64,000 nucleotides of DNA from Cliona cf. orientalis (lineage: Eukaryota > Porifera > Demospongiae > Clionaida > Clionaidae). Shown here in pieces: positions 11,876 through 21,786 of the stretch (positions are counted from its first letter, which is position 1; every line of letters starts with the position of its first letter). The DNA is taken from NCBI GenBank assembly GCA_963930775.1, contig OZ005699.1, positions 7,213,501 through 7,277,500 on the forward strand, written 5' to 3'. The position numbers and the translations under genes are program-made. The notes under the pieces were generated by a model. That model was not told the origin of the DNA, did not search any database, and was given only the letters and a program-made list of their open reading frames with translations.

Positions 11876-12211
11876 CTCCAGGCAGCTATCCAAGTGGGGG
11901 GCCAGTTTTCTCAGTGCACTCCGACTGAAAATCACTCCGGGTCCTCCCATACAGTAGTGTTCATTCTCCTGCAGTTTTATATCCTATCTCTGTCATCCAG
12001 TCTCCCGAACCCTGGGCACCCCATATAGATGTCCTGAGCAGGGTTGATACTCTGTAAAAGCTCCAAAAGTTGGTCAGTTTTCACGTAAACATCGTCATCC
12101 GAACGCATAAAGAAGTCAAATTCATCGATATAGTGGTCGTGCATGTACTTGAGCATGTGGTATACCTTTCTCTGAGGTGGGTGCTGTGTATCGTTGATGC
12201 CGGGCAAAGTG
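11876..12211 (-). pseudogene. Copy A exon 1 fragment: GT31-like domain
   Basis: The fragment retains RSDDDVYVKTDQLLELLQ, the DxD-bearing core of the N-terminal beta-3-glycosyltransferase domain, and the donor CTGGAGGTGAGT. A 2-bp insertion near 11981 breaks the frame before the conserved CMGGPGVIFS. Homology with copy C stops exactly at GGCAAAGTG (12211). The next bases match what lies beyond the Death-domain insert in copy B. Confidence 0.75.
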
Positions 12212-12511
12212 TGCTGCATATTATTGTGCATGTACCATCGACGAACTTTACCTACGTATACTTGTCGTATGGCTATTTTTCGCGTGCCCTCTAAATTTTC
12301 GTTATTGCTCGCCACGGTGAATCAAGCTCCATCACCGGCTCTAAGGATTTCAAATATGGTCAGCTAGCTACATTTACGAAGAACCATCTTAGTAGAGGAC
12401 CTCGCTTCGCTCGGAATTATAGCCTCTGACCCAAACGTACAGGTCAAAGGTCATGCGCATGCCCAGTGGTGACTGACGGACGTACATGTAAGCTTATGCC
12501 GGCGCCCACAC
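12212..12511. other. Junction region shared by copies A and B
   Basis: From 12212 the sequence matches 29750-30047 of unit B, including GCTCGCCACGGTGAATCAAG and CTCGCTTCGCTCGG. No gene is visible; it separates the truncated synthase from the repeat-protein gene. Confidence 0.5.
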
Positions 12512-12521
12512 ACTCAGTGCC

Positions 12522-12597
12522 AGCCTCGTATCCAGGCCATCCCATGTTTTTCATCGTTGCAACGATGAAAAACATGGGATGGCCTGGATACGAGGCT
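12522..12597. mobile_element. Perfect 76-bp palindrome with 10-bp target duplication
   Basis: Two perfect 38-base arms (starting AGCCTCGTATCCAGG) meet with no loop at 12559/12560. ACTCAGTGCC flanks it directly on both sides (12512-12521 and 12598-12607). This fits a tiny foldback insertion. The whole unit, flanks included, recurs at 31492-31567, so the insertion predates the A/B duplication. Confidence 0.8.
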
Positions 12598-12608
12598 ACT
12601 CAGTGCCA

Positions 12609-12619
12609 CATAAATAAAG
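12609..12619 (+). promoter_or_regulatory. TATA-like box of the three-repeat protein gene
   Basis: CATAAATAAAG lies 72-82 bases before the ATG at 12691 and directly after the right-hand duplication of the palindrome. The same box precedes copy B. The assignment rests on position and sequence only. Confidence 0.45.
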
Positions 12620-12690
12620 ACCAGTCCGTCACCTCGCAATCATTTCCCAATCTGTAATCAACAAAGCCTCGGAGATTACCTGCAAGCAGA

Positions 12691-13167
12691 ATGACTTTGT
12701 ATATTCAAGCTCCAAGTTTTGAGTCTGGTCGCATCCCCTTCAAAGGAGGGGGACCATATCTTATGACTACACAAAAGTGGCCTAATTGGTTTGTCTACAT
12801 GCGGGATACAAGCGAGGGCAACGTTAGAGGCTGGCAAGGCCCTGCTGGGGATCAAGGGAAGCTCATATTTACCCCAATCAACAATGATTACTTCCTCATC
12901 TCAACTGAACGCTGGAGTACTCGATATTTTTATTTGAATAATGTTAGCGATGCAAAAGTCCTAGGTAGCAATGGAGATCCTGGTCCTCATGGTCACTGGC
13001 GTATTACCCCACAAGGTGATGGTTCATTTACGCTGAGTACTGAGCAGTGGCCAGCCTGGTATATCTACATGAATAGCAACAGTGATGGAGATGTAATAGG
13101 CTACAATGGAGATCCTGGTCCACAGGGATACTTTAAGCTCTCTTGTGAACTCGAAATGGAAACTTAA
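12691..13167 (+). CDS. Three-repeat, probable beta-trefoil protein (158 aa)
   Basis: A single-exon gene. The protein has three internal repeats with a 45-residue period, marked by KW/RW/QW at residues 29-30, 74-75 and 119-120. Each repeat follows W-P-x-W-[FY]-x-Y-[ML] ... G-[ND]-V-x-G-[WY] with GDPGP[HQ]G in the last two. Three repeats of this length suggest a beta-trefoil fold, hence perhaps a lectin-like or ligand-binding protein, but the family is not recognised and the fold is inference. There is no signal peptide or membrane segment, so it is probably cytosolic. The first ATG after a TATA-like box is used, and AATAAA follows at 13213-13218. Copy B at 31661 is frameshifted, so this is the intact copy. 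Confidence 0.75.
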   Translation: MTLYIQAPSFESGRIPFKGGGPYLMTTQKWPNWFVYMRDTSEGNVRGWQGPAGDQGKLIFTPINNDYFLISTERWSTRYFYLNNVSDAKVLGSNGDPGPHGHWRITPQGDGSFTLSTEQWPAWYIYMNSNSDGDVIGYNGDPGPQGYFKLSCELEMET

Positions 13168-13212
13168 TTTCGACTAGCTACTACATTTGAAAAAAAAAAA
13201 CACTGACAGAGA

Positions 13213-13218
13213 AATAAA
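13213..13218 (+). terminator. Polyadenylation signal AATAAA
   Basis: AATAAA lies 46 bases after the stop codon of the three-repeat protein gene, in GAGAAATAAACG. It is conserved in copy B. Confidence 0.55.
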
Positions 13219-13229
13219 CGTAGTGCATT

Positions 13230-14944
13230 GACTTTATGCTTAGCTATAGCTAGTTTAGCTAGAAAAATATAATAGTGCTGAGTAATTAAAGTTTTTGTTG
13301 TTAAGCTGATAATTAACTTACCAATGTGATTTGTGCTATTGCAATTGGTGAGCCTGTGCATGTTAATATCAAAATTTATACATTAGTATCATGACATTTG
13401 CTCAAAGTTGTGCATGACTTTGATGATTGCAGATGTTCAATAGTTAGTGAGAGGGGAACTAAAGAGGAGCAATAATGGTCACATACAAGAACTGATTATA
13501 GCTCTGCATGCAACTGTATAGCTATGTTATACTAGCTGTCAATGCATAATTATTATGCTACGTTGCATCAAATAGTATGCATGCAGATTATAGATCTAGA
13601 ATTTAAGGTAATCTTCAAGTAGTATGTTTTAAGAAGCTCAATTGAAGGTCATGATCATAATTATGCAAGATTTTGTAGGCCAGGTGCCACTGTATACATG
13701 CATGTCACCCCTCACCTGTGCAATGCTGTACATTTTTGTGACATAATAATTATAATGATAATAATAATAATTATGTGAGTATCATGATCGAATATTATGC
13801 AGCTAGTTTCATGCAAAGTAGGTCCAAACCTATAGCATCGAGATCCCCCGCGCATTTTCATGCGTATACTTTCACAATTTTAATCAGAATAATTTAGCAT
13901 GAAGAAATCTCATTATCTGAATATTCCAGATTCCTTGTAAATAACTTAATTTGCACTTTCTGGAACATTTTTCTATAGTAATAATTATTGTTATATAGTG
14001 CATGCACTCGGAGGAGTCTCAGTTTCATGCCTCCTTTCTAGAGCATTAACCATTTAATATAATTTAGCATAAGGAAATCTTATTATCTGAATATTCCAGA
14101 TTCCTAATTGTAAGCAACTTAATAATTATTAGGAACTTAATAATTATTAGGAAGCAATAATTATTAGGAATCTGGAATAATAATATTATTCAGATATATC
14201 TGAATAATATTATTATTCCAGATTCCTAATAATTATTGTAAACAACTTAATATTATTAATTTGCATTTTAATTCTGAAACATTATAGTAGCGCAGAGGAG
14301 TCGGATGCAGTCATGGACTATATAATATAATTATATTATATATATATAGCTACAAGTAGCTAATAATGATAATTGAGTATACCTTAAAGGTTATAGCCGC
14401 GGCCATTAATCCTCTGCATACATGTAATCCTCCTCTGCATGTATTCACTCTGCTTATAAAAAAACAGTGAATCTCAAACGCGAACGTATGTAGACAACCA
14501 AATTCATTTCGACATTATAGCAAATTCTTTGTTATGTCGAAATGATATATTATTGAGATATCCAATTATTGGGTTGAAATGACCGTCTTAAAATTTGCAT
14601 AGGTCCAATTATACATGGTTTGGGACTAGCCTCAAGAGTCTGACACGTATTATATGTATACATAATTTTATATTATAATACAAGCACAGAACTGAGAAGA
14701 CTATACTGAATTAGCTATACCTTGTCTAGATAGCAAACAGGACCGGAAGTAATGTTAACGATAGATCATTATAATATATACCTCTCCTCTGCACTCCTCT
14801 CTATCACAGTGCCAGCGTGAGCAACCCTGGTGTTTGGTGGGGCCATTTGGATCAGATGACAGAAGCTTTTGTAAGTGTTACGATCACTGCCACATACAGC
14901 TGCAAATAATTAACATTAACATAATATTGTATTATGCAGACATA
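13230..14944. other. Spacer with short AT-rich palindromes
   Basis: No gene is seen. Between 13890 and 14290 the block TCTGAATATTCCAGATTCC recurs with CTAATAATTATT palindromes, including the near-perfect inverted repeat around 14195. The unit B equivalent (32160-33960) is highly similar but differs in copy number of these blocks. Confidence 0.5.
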
Positions 14945-15035
14945 TTATGCAGATTTAAAGTTCTCACTATCATCTTCTTCATCTGTGTCGAAGCCATCCC
15001 TGACTGCATTTTGTGCCCGACACCTCAGTGTAGTC
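14945..15035 (-). CDS. Candidate 3'-terminal exon with acidic tail
   Basis: After an acceptor-like TTAACAG the minus strand reads TTLRCRAQNAVRDGFDTDEE then DDSENFKSA and a stop. In unit B (about 33985-34085) the differences include a silent TTC/TTT change and an E/D change, which is the pattern expected of coding sequence. No upstream exon could be joined and the protein is not recognised. Confidence 0.25.
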
Positions 15036-15619
15036 CTGTTAACTGCATGTGCATGGATAAACATGCATACAGTTTACCACAGTTGTCCATATGTGTGTGC
15101 ACATATTAAACAACCTTGGTCCATTGTAGCTACTAGTATAGCTAACTAATATTATTTACCAATAATTATTAAAGAATAAGATGTGCTTAATAAGCATGTC
15201 CACTTATTAACCAAACTTTACGGTAAATTGATAGTCGATACCATATAATATTATTATGAAGTATCACAGTGCCATGCATGCTAAGCTCTTCAAGGTATAT
15301 AGCTACTCTGTTTGCAGAGTCAATGCAGACCTTGCCTGGAGTAATTTAAACAAAATACCAGGTGATCATCTGATTCAGTGTTTTCATAATAAATCACCTG
15401 TTATGTATTATTTACCTCAGTCTTTGAAAACTACGTGATCACACACACACAAGAGATCAACAGACTACCTTATCATTGATCATCCGATTCTAAGTCAACT
15501 TAAGCTACCGGTTTGCATGCAAACGGTCATACATAAACTGAATATCTATCATTGACAAGTGAAACTTAACATGGCACCTAGTAGTTTATGGTCACACACT
15601 CATGTATACAGAGGCTAAA
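15036..15619. other. Spacer
   Basis: AT-rich with no gene. Matching sequence in unit B is interrupted near 15343 by the element at 34417-36901. Confidence 0.45.
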
Positions 15620-16045
15620 TCCTAATCGATTATTATCATATTTCGCTCTTAAAATACATATATGAGCCATGTTAAGCTTCACTTGATAGGTATTCTATTA
15701 TGCATGTATACGATTTGTAGTAAACAGCTGCAGGTAGTGAAAGTTGACTTAGAAATCAGATGATCAATAACAAGGTTTAGTGGTCCATTAGATCTTTGTG
15801 TGAGGTATATAATATATTTGCTGGTCATGTGGTGATAATCGATTATTACCATATTTCGCTCTTAAAATAGGTATATGTGCCATGTTAAGCTTCACTTGAT
15901 AGGTATTCTGTTATGCATGTATGATTTGTAGTAAATAGGTAGTGAAAGTTGACTTAGAAATCAGTTGTGATCAATCACACTTTTTAGTGGTCCATTAGAT
16001 CTTTGTGTGAGGTGTATATATTTGCTGGTCATGTGGTGATAATCG
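15620..16045. repeat. Tandem repeat, about 209-bp unit, 2 copies
   Basis: The block TCGATTATYACCATATTTCG through GTGAGGTRTATATATTTGC and CATGTGGTGATAA occurs twice. Unit B has four copies at 37178-38040, with a period of 206-218 bp. It marks copy-number change between units. Confidence 0.8.
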
Positions 16046-16170
16046 ATTAATATTATGGACCAGTTTATATAATATGACATTGTGCGAAACAAATAATGCG
16101 TTCTTGGGTGTACAGTAATTCGCGTTAATTTCATTTGCGAACGTTTTGTGCTAGAAATTATAAAATTAAA

Positions 16171-16433
16171 ATGCATGCCATAGTAATACTATTATTTGCT
16201 GTACAAGTTAGTACAGGTAACCTATTTCCGCATAAATATTTTTCAACACTGTGCAAAACGAAAAATTTTTGACAATGAAAAATTCGCAAATTATACGGTA
16301 CATTATTTCTTACCACAAAATTAATTCTCCTCTCATCATCTTTACAGCCATGGATTCTGAGGCAAGAGCATCCTCCAAGTGGAATGTATGTCAATCCAGG
16401 TTGTCAAGGAAAGAGTTGACAGATCGCCTATGA
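16171..16433 (+). CDS. Candidate small secreted peptide, two exons
   Basis: Exon 16171-16216 encodes MHAIVILLFAVQVST, which looks like a signal peptide, and ends at CAGGTAACC. Exon 16348-16433 follows a CATCTTTACAG acceptor. Joined, they give 43 residues ending RLSRKELTDRL. A TATAAAA-like motif (16159-16165) lies just upstream. In unit B the first exon is 10 bp shorter, so the same second exon would be read in another frame. At most one version can be the true peptide, hence the low confidence. Confidence 0.3.
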
Positions 16434-17587
16434 TATAATGAAGCAGTGACTCATAATTATTAAGCATGCATGAGCTTTGATCTATATAGCTATTTCTCCC
16501 ATGCATAGAAGCTGCTTTGGCTCATGGGTTTATTTATAGCCTACATTTAAATTTACCGGATAATCATTCATATCGCATGATAAAATTTTAATGGTGGCCA
16601 AAGGACATCAAGTGGCTACACATAATTTAAAGGTGATATTGGCTCTCGTGTAATACATGTACAGTTGTATTAAATGCGACTGTATACATGTTGAGAAGTG
16701 GTCACAGGGTCAGTTCAGAACGTTACCATTGTAATAATTATTATCATCCAAATTTGATGTAAACTGACCAAAAATGTTTTTTTTAACAAATTGTACCAAT
16801 ACAATGGTTAAAATTGTCTATATTTTGGCACAGGAGCTCTTAACATTTTATAGAATTGTTGTAATTTAAAATACATGGATTGTAGAGTCAAGGTACAATC
16901 ACTGTAAAATATGTGCAAGTTAGGATGTAATCATTACCATGCAGTATAATTAATTGCCCCTTACTTTAGTTTGCATTTTTACATTGGTTGCAAAAAATTT
17001 ATGTCTGCATTACAATCATTATGGTTGCATGTAAACACACTTGTACGTATGTACTGCATGGTGTGAATACCTGCCATGGCATAGCATCATGAGCTAAAAT
17101 CATATATAACTCAGTATGCATATGTACTCTGAAAGTTTTTTGTGCTACACAATTATTATTATTGTGGACAATGCAAACAGCTAGCTATAATAAATTAAAA
17201 TTATTATTTAAAAAAAATAATTGTCAGTGAGTAGATATCAGTACATTAAATTTTAAAGTTTTTGCAATAGCTGCATATATTGGATACACAGTTATATATA
17301 GCATTAGCTATAAGTGTGGACCCTAAAAAGTTAAAATTAAGGATACAGTAATATTAGATGATACTAGCTATGTATAATAATATAGTGGAAAAATTTTTTA
17401 ATATTATTATCATGTAACAAAAGACACTTAAAAACAGCACAAGAAGTGTACTATATATATATTCCAACTTGAAATGTACAAAATTAATGTTAATATCATG
17501 ATTATTATCATTCTTAGACACATAATGTTCAGTTTTAATTGTTCAGTCAGTCTTCCTTTCCCTTTTTAGAAGGAGTTGCATACCAAC
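16434..17587. other. Spacer, near-identical to unit B
   Basis: AT-rich and without genes. It is almost base-for-base the same as 38387-39574, much closer than the flanking synthase exons are to each other. That points to recent duplication or gene conversion here. Confidence 0.5.
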
Positions 17588-17593
17588 GTACAA

Positions 17594-19186
17594 GGGGTGA
17601 TGTACCATATAATCCATCACGAAATGTTCTTTTTTAAAATAGAAATATTGTTCCATAAATATACGGTCTATATTGCTCAACAATTATTAGTAAAAATTAA
17701 TTAGTAAAATTTGTGCTTCTCCAATAAACTTTCAAGTCTTGAGTATTCCTTGTTCTCCAGTTCTCCACGTACTCCACGTTTCTCTATGTTCCCTAGCACA
17801 ATCCTTTTGCCGAATGTGCCAGACTAGTATATTCCTTGTTCTCTATGTGCTCTACGTTTTCCACTGTTCTCCAGTACATCTTCACAAATGCAACCCAACT
17901 AGTTAGTATTTTACGTTCTCCAGTTCTCCATGTGCTTCATGTTCTCCACTGTTCTCCAGCGAAAATTTCAAATGCAACCCAGCTAGTATTCTATGTTCTC
18001 CTGTTCTCCATGTGCTCTATGTTCTCCACTGTTCTCCAGCGTTAACCTCAAATGCAATCCAACTAGCTAGTATTGCATGTTCTCCCGTTCTCCATGTGCT
18101 CTATGTTCTCCACTGTTCTCCAGCATTAACCTCAAATGCAATCCAACTATAGCTAGTACTCCATATTCTTCAGTTCTCTTGGTTCTCCAGTGCTACGTAA
18201 CTTCAAATGCAACCCAACTAGCTATAGCTAGTTCTCCGATTCTCTATATTCTCCACTGTTCTCCAGTATTGACCTCAAATGCAACCCAAGTAGCAGTTCT
18301 CTATAATTCTCTAGTGTTCTCCAGTGCAAACTTCAAATGCAACCCAAGTATATAGCTAGTTAGCACTGGAGAATAGTGCAGAACATAGAGCACATAGAGA
18401 ACTGGAGAACATGGAATGCTAGCTAGTTGGATTGCATTCAGTGAGGTTAACGCTGGAGAACAGTGGAGAACATAGAGCACATGGAGAACAGGAGAACATG
18501 GAATACTAGCTAGTTGGATTGCATTTGAGGTTAACACTGGAGAACAATGGAGAACATAGAGCACATGGAGAACAGGAGAACATGGAATGCTAGCTAGTTG
18601 GATTGCATTCAGTGAGGTTAACGCTGGAGAACAGTGGAGAACATAGAGCACATGGAGAACAGGAGAACATGGAATACTAGCTAGTTGGATTGCATTTGAG
18701 GTTAACACTGGAGAACAATGGAGAACATAGAGCACATGGAGAATAGGAGAACATGGAATACTAGCTAGTTGGATTGCATTTGAAATTTTTGCTGGAGAAC
18801 AGTGGAGAACATGAAGCACATGGAGAACTGGAGAACGTGAAATACTAACTAGTTGGGTTGCATTTGTGAAGTTGTACTGGAGAACAGTGGAAAACGTAGA
18901 GCACATAGAGAACTAGATAACAAGGAATATACTAGTCTGGAGCATTCGGCAAAAGGATTGTGCTAGGGAACATAGAGAAACGTGGAGTACGTGGAGAACT
19001 GGAGAACAAGGAATACTCAAGACTCGAAAGTTTATTAGAGAAGCACAAATTTTACAAAATTAATTTTTACGAAACAAATCTAATAATTGTTGAGCAATAT
19101 TTATTATTATAGACCGTATATTTATGGAACATTATTTCTATTTAAAAGAACATTTCGTGATGGATTATAATATGGTACATCACCCC
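17594..19186. mobile_element. Foldback element with minisatellite arms, copy A
   Basis: A 1.6-kb inverted repeat. Both ends start GGGGTGATGTACCATAT and are flanked by GTACAA (17588-17593 and 19187-19192). The outer part of each arm is unique sequence with TCACGAAATGTTC. The inner part is an array of about 80-bp units carrying TTCTCCATGTGCTCTATG, CACTGTTCTCCAG and CAAATGCAAYCCAACTAG. The centre lies near 18360, where the orientation flips. This layout resembles foldback elements such as Drosophila FB or sea urchin TU. It encodes no protein; the ORFs across it are repeat artefacts. Confidence 0.75.
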
Positions 19187-19204
19187 GTACAAGGCCATAA
19201 CCCA

Positions 19205-20023
19205 CTATAGCGCTCTAATCAGCGCTCCCACACCAATACCTACGAGCACGACAGGAGCTATGTAAACAGCTATGCCGGTAGTCGCAGTAGCTGACATTCC
19301 TGCACCAATAGCAATAGCGATTCCTCCCTTTGATACTGCAGCCGCTCCTGTAAGGTTAATATGTAGACAATGGTGTAGGTATTAAATTTTATTGTTTGCC
19401 TTAGGGGGCTTGTCCAAAGTCCTTGTGGAAGAGTTAATGTCATTATGACGTCAACGTTGGGGGGGGGGGGGGGGGGGGGGGTCTTGGTCCATGACGTTTT
19501 ACAATTGCATTGTCAAAAGATTTTAGCTTTAGTTGTGATTATGCATTCTTATGGTTGAATAAGTCTATAGACATGCCTCCTGCAGTGTCAAAATTTGCAT
19601 TTCAGTGACAGCAAGAAACTGTCAAAGAAGCATAGGTAGCTATGCAATGAATCCATGAAGATAAAGCTAGCACTGTAGAATACAAGTGAATAGCTACCAA
19701 TGTATAGGCTATAAATGGAACAGAATCAGTTTCAGTGTTGAATCTATGCTGAAATGCTGTGACGTTAAGAGAGGGGGCCGGGGGGAGGGGGTAAAAGTTA
19801 ACGTCATAATGACGTTAATTTTCCACAAGGACTTTGGACAAGCCCCCCCCCCCCCCCTTGCAGCTACTGAAGTAGTTGCTGTAACCGTAGAAACCGCAAG
19901 ACCGAGCGCACCACCGGCCAATGCTCCCCCTGCAAAGCAGGCCAGGCCACCAGCTACATCTTCGGGGATTTTATCCACAAACGCGACAAAGGCTTTCGAG
20001 GCGAAGATGTCGGTCAATGACAT
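19205..20023 (-). pseudogene. Gly/Ala-rich two-exon membrane protein gene, copy A
   Basis: Exon 1 (about 19858-20023) starts MSLTDIFASKAFVAFVDKIP and continues into the hydrophobic AGGALAGGALGLAVSTV. Exon 2 (19205-19347), after CCTTACAG, reads AAAVSKGGIAIAIGAGMSAT and then a membrane segment ending GVGALIRAL. Together they would make a protein of about 100 residues with two or three Gly/Ala-rich hydrophobic stretches. Composition and size recall the IFI6/IFI27 family, but no diagnostic motif confirms it. The first exon runs straight into the MITE at 19404-19857. The donor expected there (CAAGGTAAGG) is split, so normal splicing is doubtful. Confidence 0.45.
19404..19857. mobile_element. MITE inside the intron, splitting the donor
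   Basis: The terminal inverted repeats start GGGGGCTTGTCCAAAGTCC and contain a GTCATTATGACGT palindrome. The element lies between TTA and CTTG, where a donor CTTAC would be expected on the plus strand. Long C and G homopolymers sit at the ends and inside. Copy B carries the same insertion at 41465-41923. Confidence 0.7.
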
Positions 20024-20341
20024 TTGTACTGATGTTTCACTGCTTCTGCATGAGTTGTCGAAAAGCCTCCGAAATAAAACTACAGCTACATAATAAAAAT
20101 TAATGGTCCCACAGACCATCCGTTTCCGCTGTAAACGGCCGGGGGGTTGCCACGCGGACCGGACTCGGAGTGACGTACCCTCTCTGCAGCGCTAGCTGCG
20201 CGCGCACGACCTGCAGGTAAAGATCGTCAATATACTCGCGCATGCGCTCCAGCCGCAAATTAATAAGATCGTTCATTCATCAGATATTGTTTGCCATCAG
20301 AATACCGGTAATTATTAATTAGTATATACACATCACAATAA
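20024..20341. other. Unit junction between the Gly/Ala-rich gene and synthase copy B
   Basis: This stretch seems identical to 42091-42408. It contains GC-rich GCTGCGCGCGCAC and CTGCAGGTAAAGATCGTCA. The stretch probably holds the promoter of the minus-strand Gly/Ala-rich gene and the 3' flank of the synthase gene. No gene of its own is seen. Confidence 0.4.
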
Positions 20342-20562
20342 TCATATTTTATCTAACAGATCATGGCTAACTAGGAGTGACCCTAGTATCTTTTTGCTAC
20401 CAATGGCATCGGCACGCGAGTTCATACATGCCAAGTGAGCGTTACCGGACAGTCCTTTGCAAGTCCGAGGTCTATAGTGTCTCCGTAGGTACGGTTCCAA
20501 TGCCCTCATGGCATAAATATCCGTCGATAGCACTTTGTCTACAAATTTAACATCATCATTAA
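20342..20562 (-). pseudogene. Copy B exon 3, C-terminal piece
   Basis: It encodes from the split Leu at NSHL to the normal stop and appears identical to 42409-42629 of copy C. The TTAA at 20559-20562 is the shared target site of the first insertion. Confidence 0.8.
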
Positions 20563-21572
20563 GGTACCATTAAATTGCGTGGGCGTGAGGTGGGGGATAT
20601 GACACCTAAACCACATCAAAGTCATTAGTGAGGTGCATGTTGTGTAACCACGCCCTTTTAATTGCACAGGTCTCAGGGGTGTGGCTGCTAGAGCCGGAAG
20701 TGTTCATTTAATATCCTCCATGGACCGGAAGCCGAGTCGGAAGGGAGGGGCCAGGCCACGCCCAAAACAGCCCCACCCTGTTCCCCAAGGACCACCATTC
20801 TCAATCAAGTGCCTACTAACCACCGGATGTCCACCGGAAGCCCACAATCAATCCCAATTAAAACACACAGCTTCCTCAAGGCCAAAACACACACAAACAC
20901 TTGGAGGCCGTTCTGCCACACCGCCCACGCAAGAGCTCACCTCATTTCCTGTGTGGGCGGAGTAACAACACGTCATCGCAACCACATCCGCTTCAAACCA
21001 TCGTCAGCTTCCGTCCAGCCGTACAGGCCCCTCGATCGCACCGCCGTACAGTGCCTCATTAACAGACACGGCCTCACCTTTGACCTCCTGCCACGCCCCC
21101 AAAGCCTCCTCGCGGGGTTCAAAGGTCACCACCGCTTCTGGGACACGCCCACCTATCGCCGAGGCCAAGTCCCAGGCGCCGATGTCCAAGCACTGGCCCG
21201 TGAAGCCACGCCCAATCGGAAGCAATAAAACCTGCATTAACGCACACGCACACACTCCACACAGTGCCAGGAACACGCCCACATGCTTAATTAGGCCTAA
21301 TAAGCTTTTTTTTTTTTTTTTTTTTTTTGTCGTTGCGGTTAATAGTTAAGAAAGAATGTTTTGATCTTGCTTTGATGTGGGCAATTACCGGCCTTTTCTT
21401 CAGGGGCCACTTCCGGTCGCTAATTACACGCGCATAATCATCCCTGGCCGATTCTGGACACGCCCACCTTCGACCAAAAGCACTCGTATGGCCTCTTCGG
21501 CCACGCCCCTTCACGATTCGCTAATTGAATTAGCCATTCCTGACGCTCACGCCCACGCAATTAAATGGTACC
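20563..21572. mobile_element. TTAA-target DNA transposon, non-autonomous, 1010 bp
   Basis: Inverted termini begin GGTACCATTAAATTGCGTGG. TTAA flanks both ends (20559-20562 and 21573-21576), and copy C has a single TTAA at that place. TTAA duplication is known for piggyBac and Kolobok types, though these ends match neither well in my reading. The interior is rich in CCACGCCC motifs. Two overlapping frames (20681-20965 and 20809-21228) recur in the second element but carry no recognisable transposase. Confidence 0.85.
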
Positions 21573-21576
21573 TTAA

Positions 21577-21786
21577 GGTGGCTGTTGCTTTTTCCTGCTG
21601 AGTCAGCAAATCCGCCGACCGTGGTGAAGTCAGCTTTGAATATCGACACAACTTGGTAGTTGTAGCGCAGGAAAAATCCCGTGTCAGCAGAAATGAGCAT
21701 CTGTAGAGGTCGTTGAAGGTGCTGCTGTACCAGGTCTGGTTTATAGAAGGAGAAGAGGATCGGGAAATAGACTTGTCTCCCCTTAA
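21577..21786 (-). pseudogene. Copy B exon 3, middle piece
   Basis: This 210-bp fragment lies between the two TTAA elements and encodes GRQVYFPILFSFYKPDLVQQ and the following part of the GT7-like domain. It is colinear with 42630-42841 of copy C. Confidence 0.8.

Larger units (their letters stand above)
6455..12211 (-). pseudogene. Chondroitin synthase-like gene, copy A (5'-truncated)
   Basis: This minus-strand copy keeps exon 3 (6455-7861), exon 2 (10169-10255) and the 3' part of exon 1 (11876-12211). Compared with the intact copy at 42409-48127 it lacks the signal anchor and about the first 165 residues. A 2-bp insertion near 11981 (TTTTATATCC for TTTTATCC) shifts the frame after DDRDRI. 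Exon 3 is fully open and differs from copy C by only about 8 residues in 468, so it was under constraint until recently. It could only act if a different 5' exon were spliced on. The homology to copy C starts near 6310, left of the stop codon. Confidence 0.75.

Noticed and set aside
11575-11957. Open frames rich in SPSP / GEGE / RERE
   Set aside because: They read through the CT-rich tract of intron 1 on both strands and in several frames.
17836-18906. Open frames of up to 201 codons rich in CSPVLHVLY repeats
   Set aside because: They come from the 80-bp minisatellite in the foldback arms; similar frames occur on both strands.
20681-21228. Treating the frames in the TTAA element as a transposase or host gene
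   Set aside because: They overlap in different phases, are short and Pro/Arg-rich, and show no DDE/DDD or zinc-finger motif.
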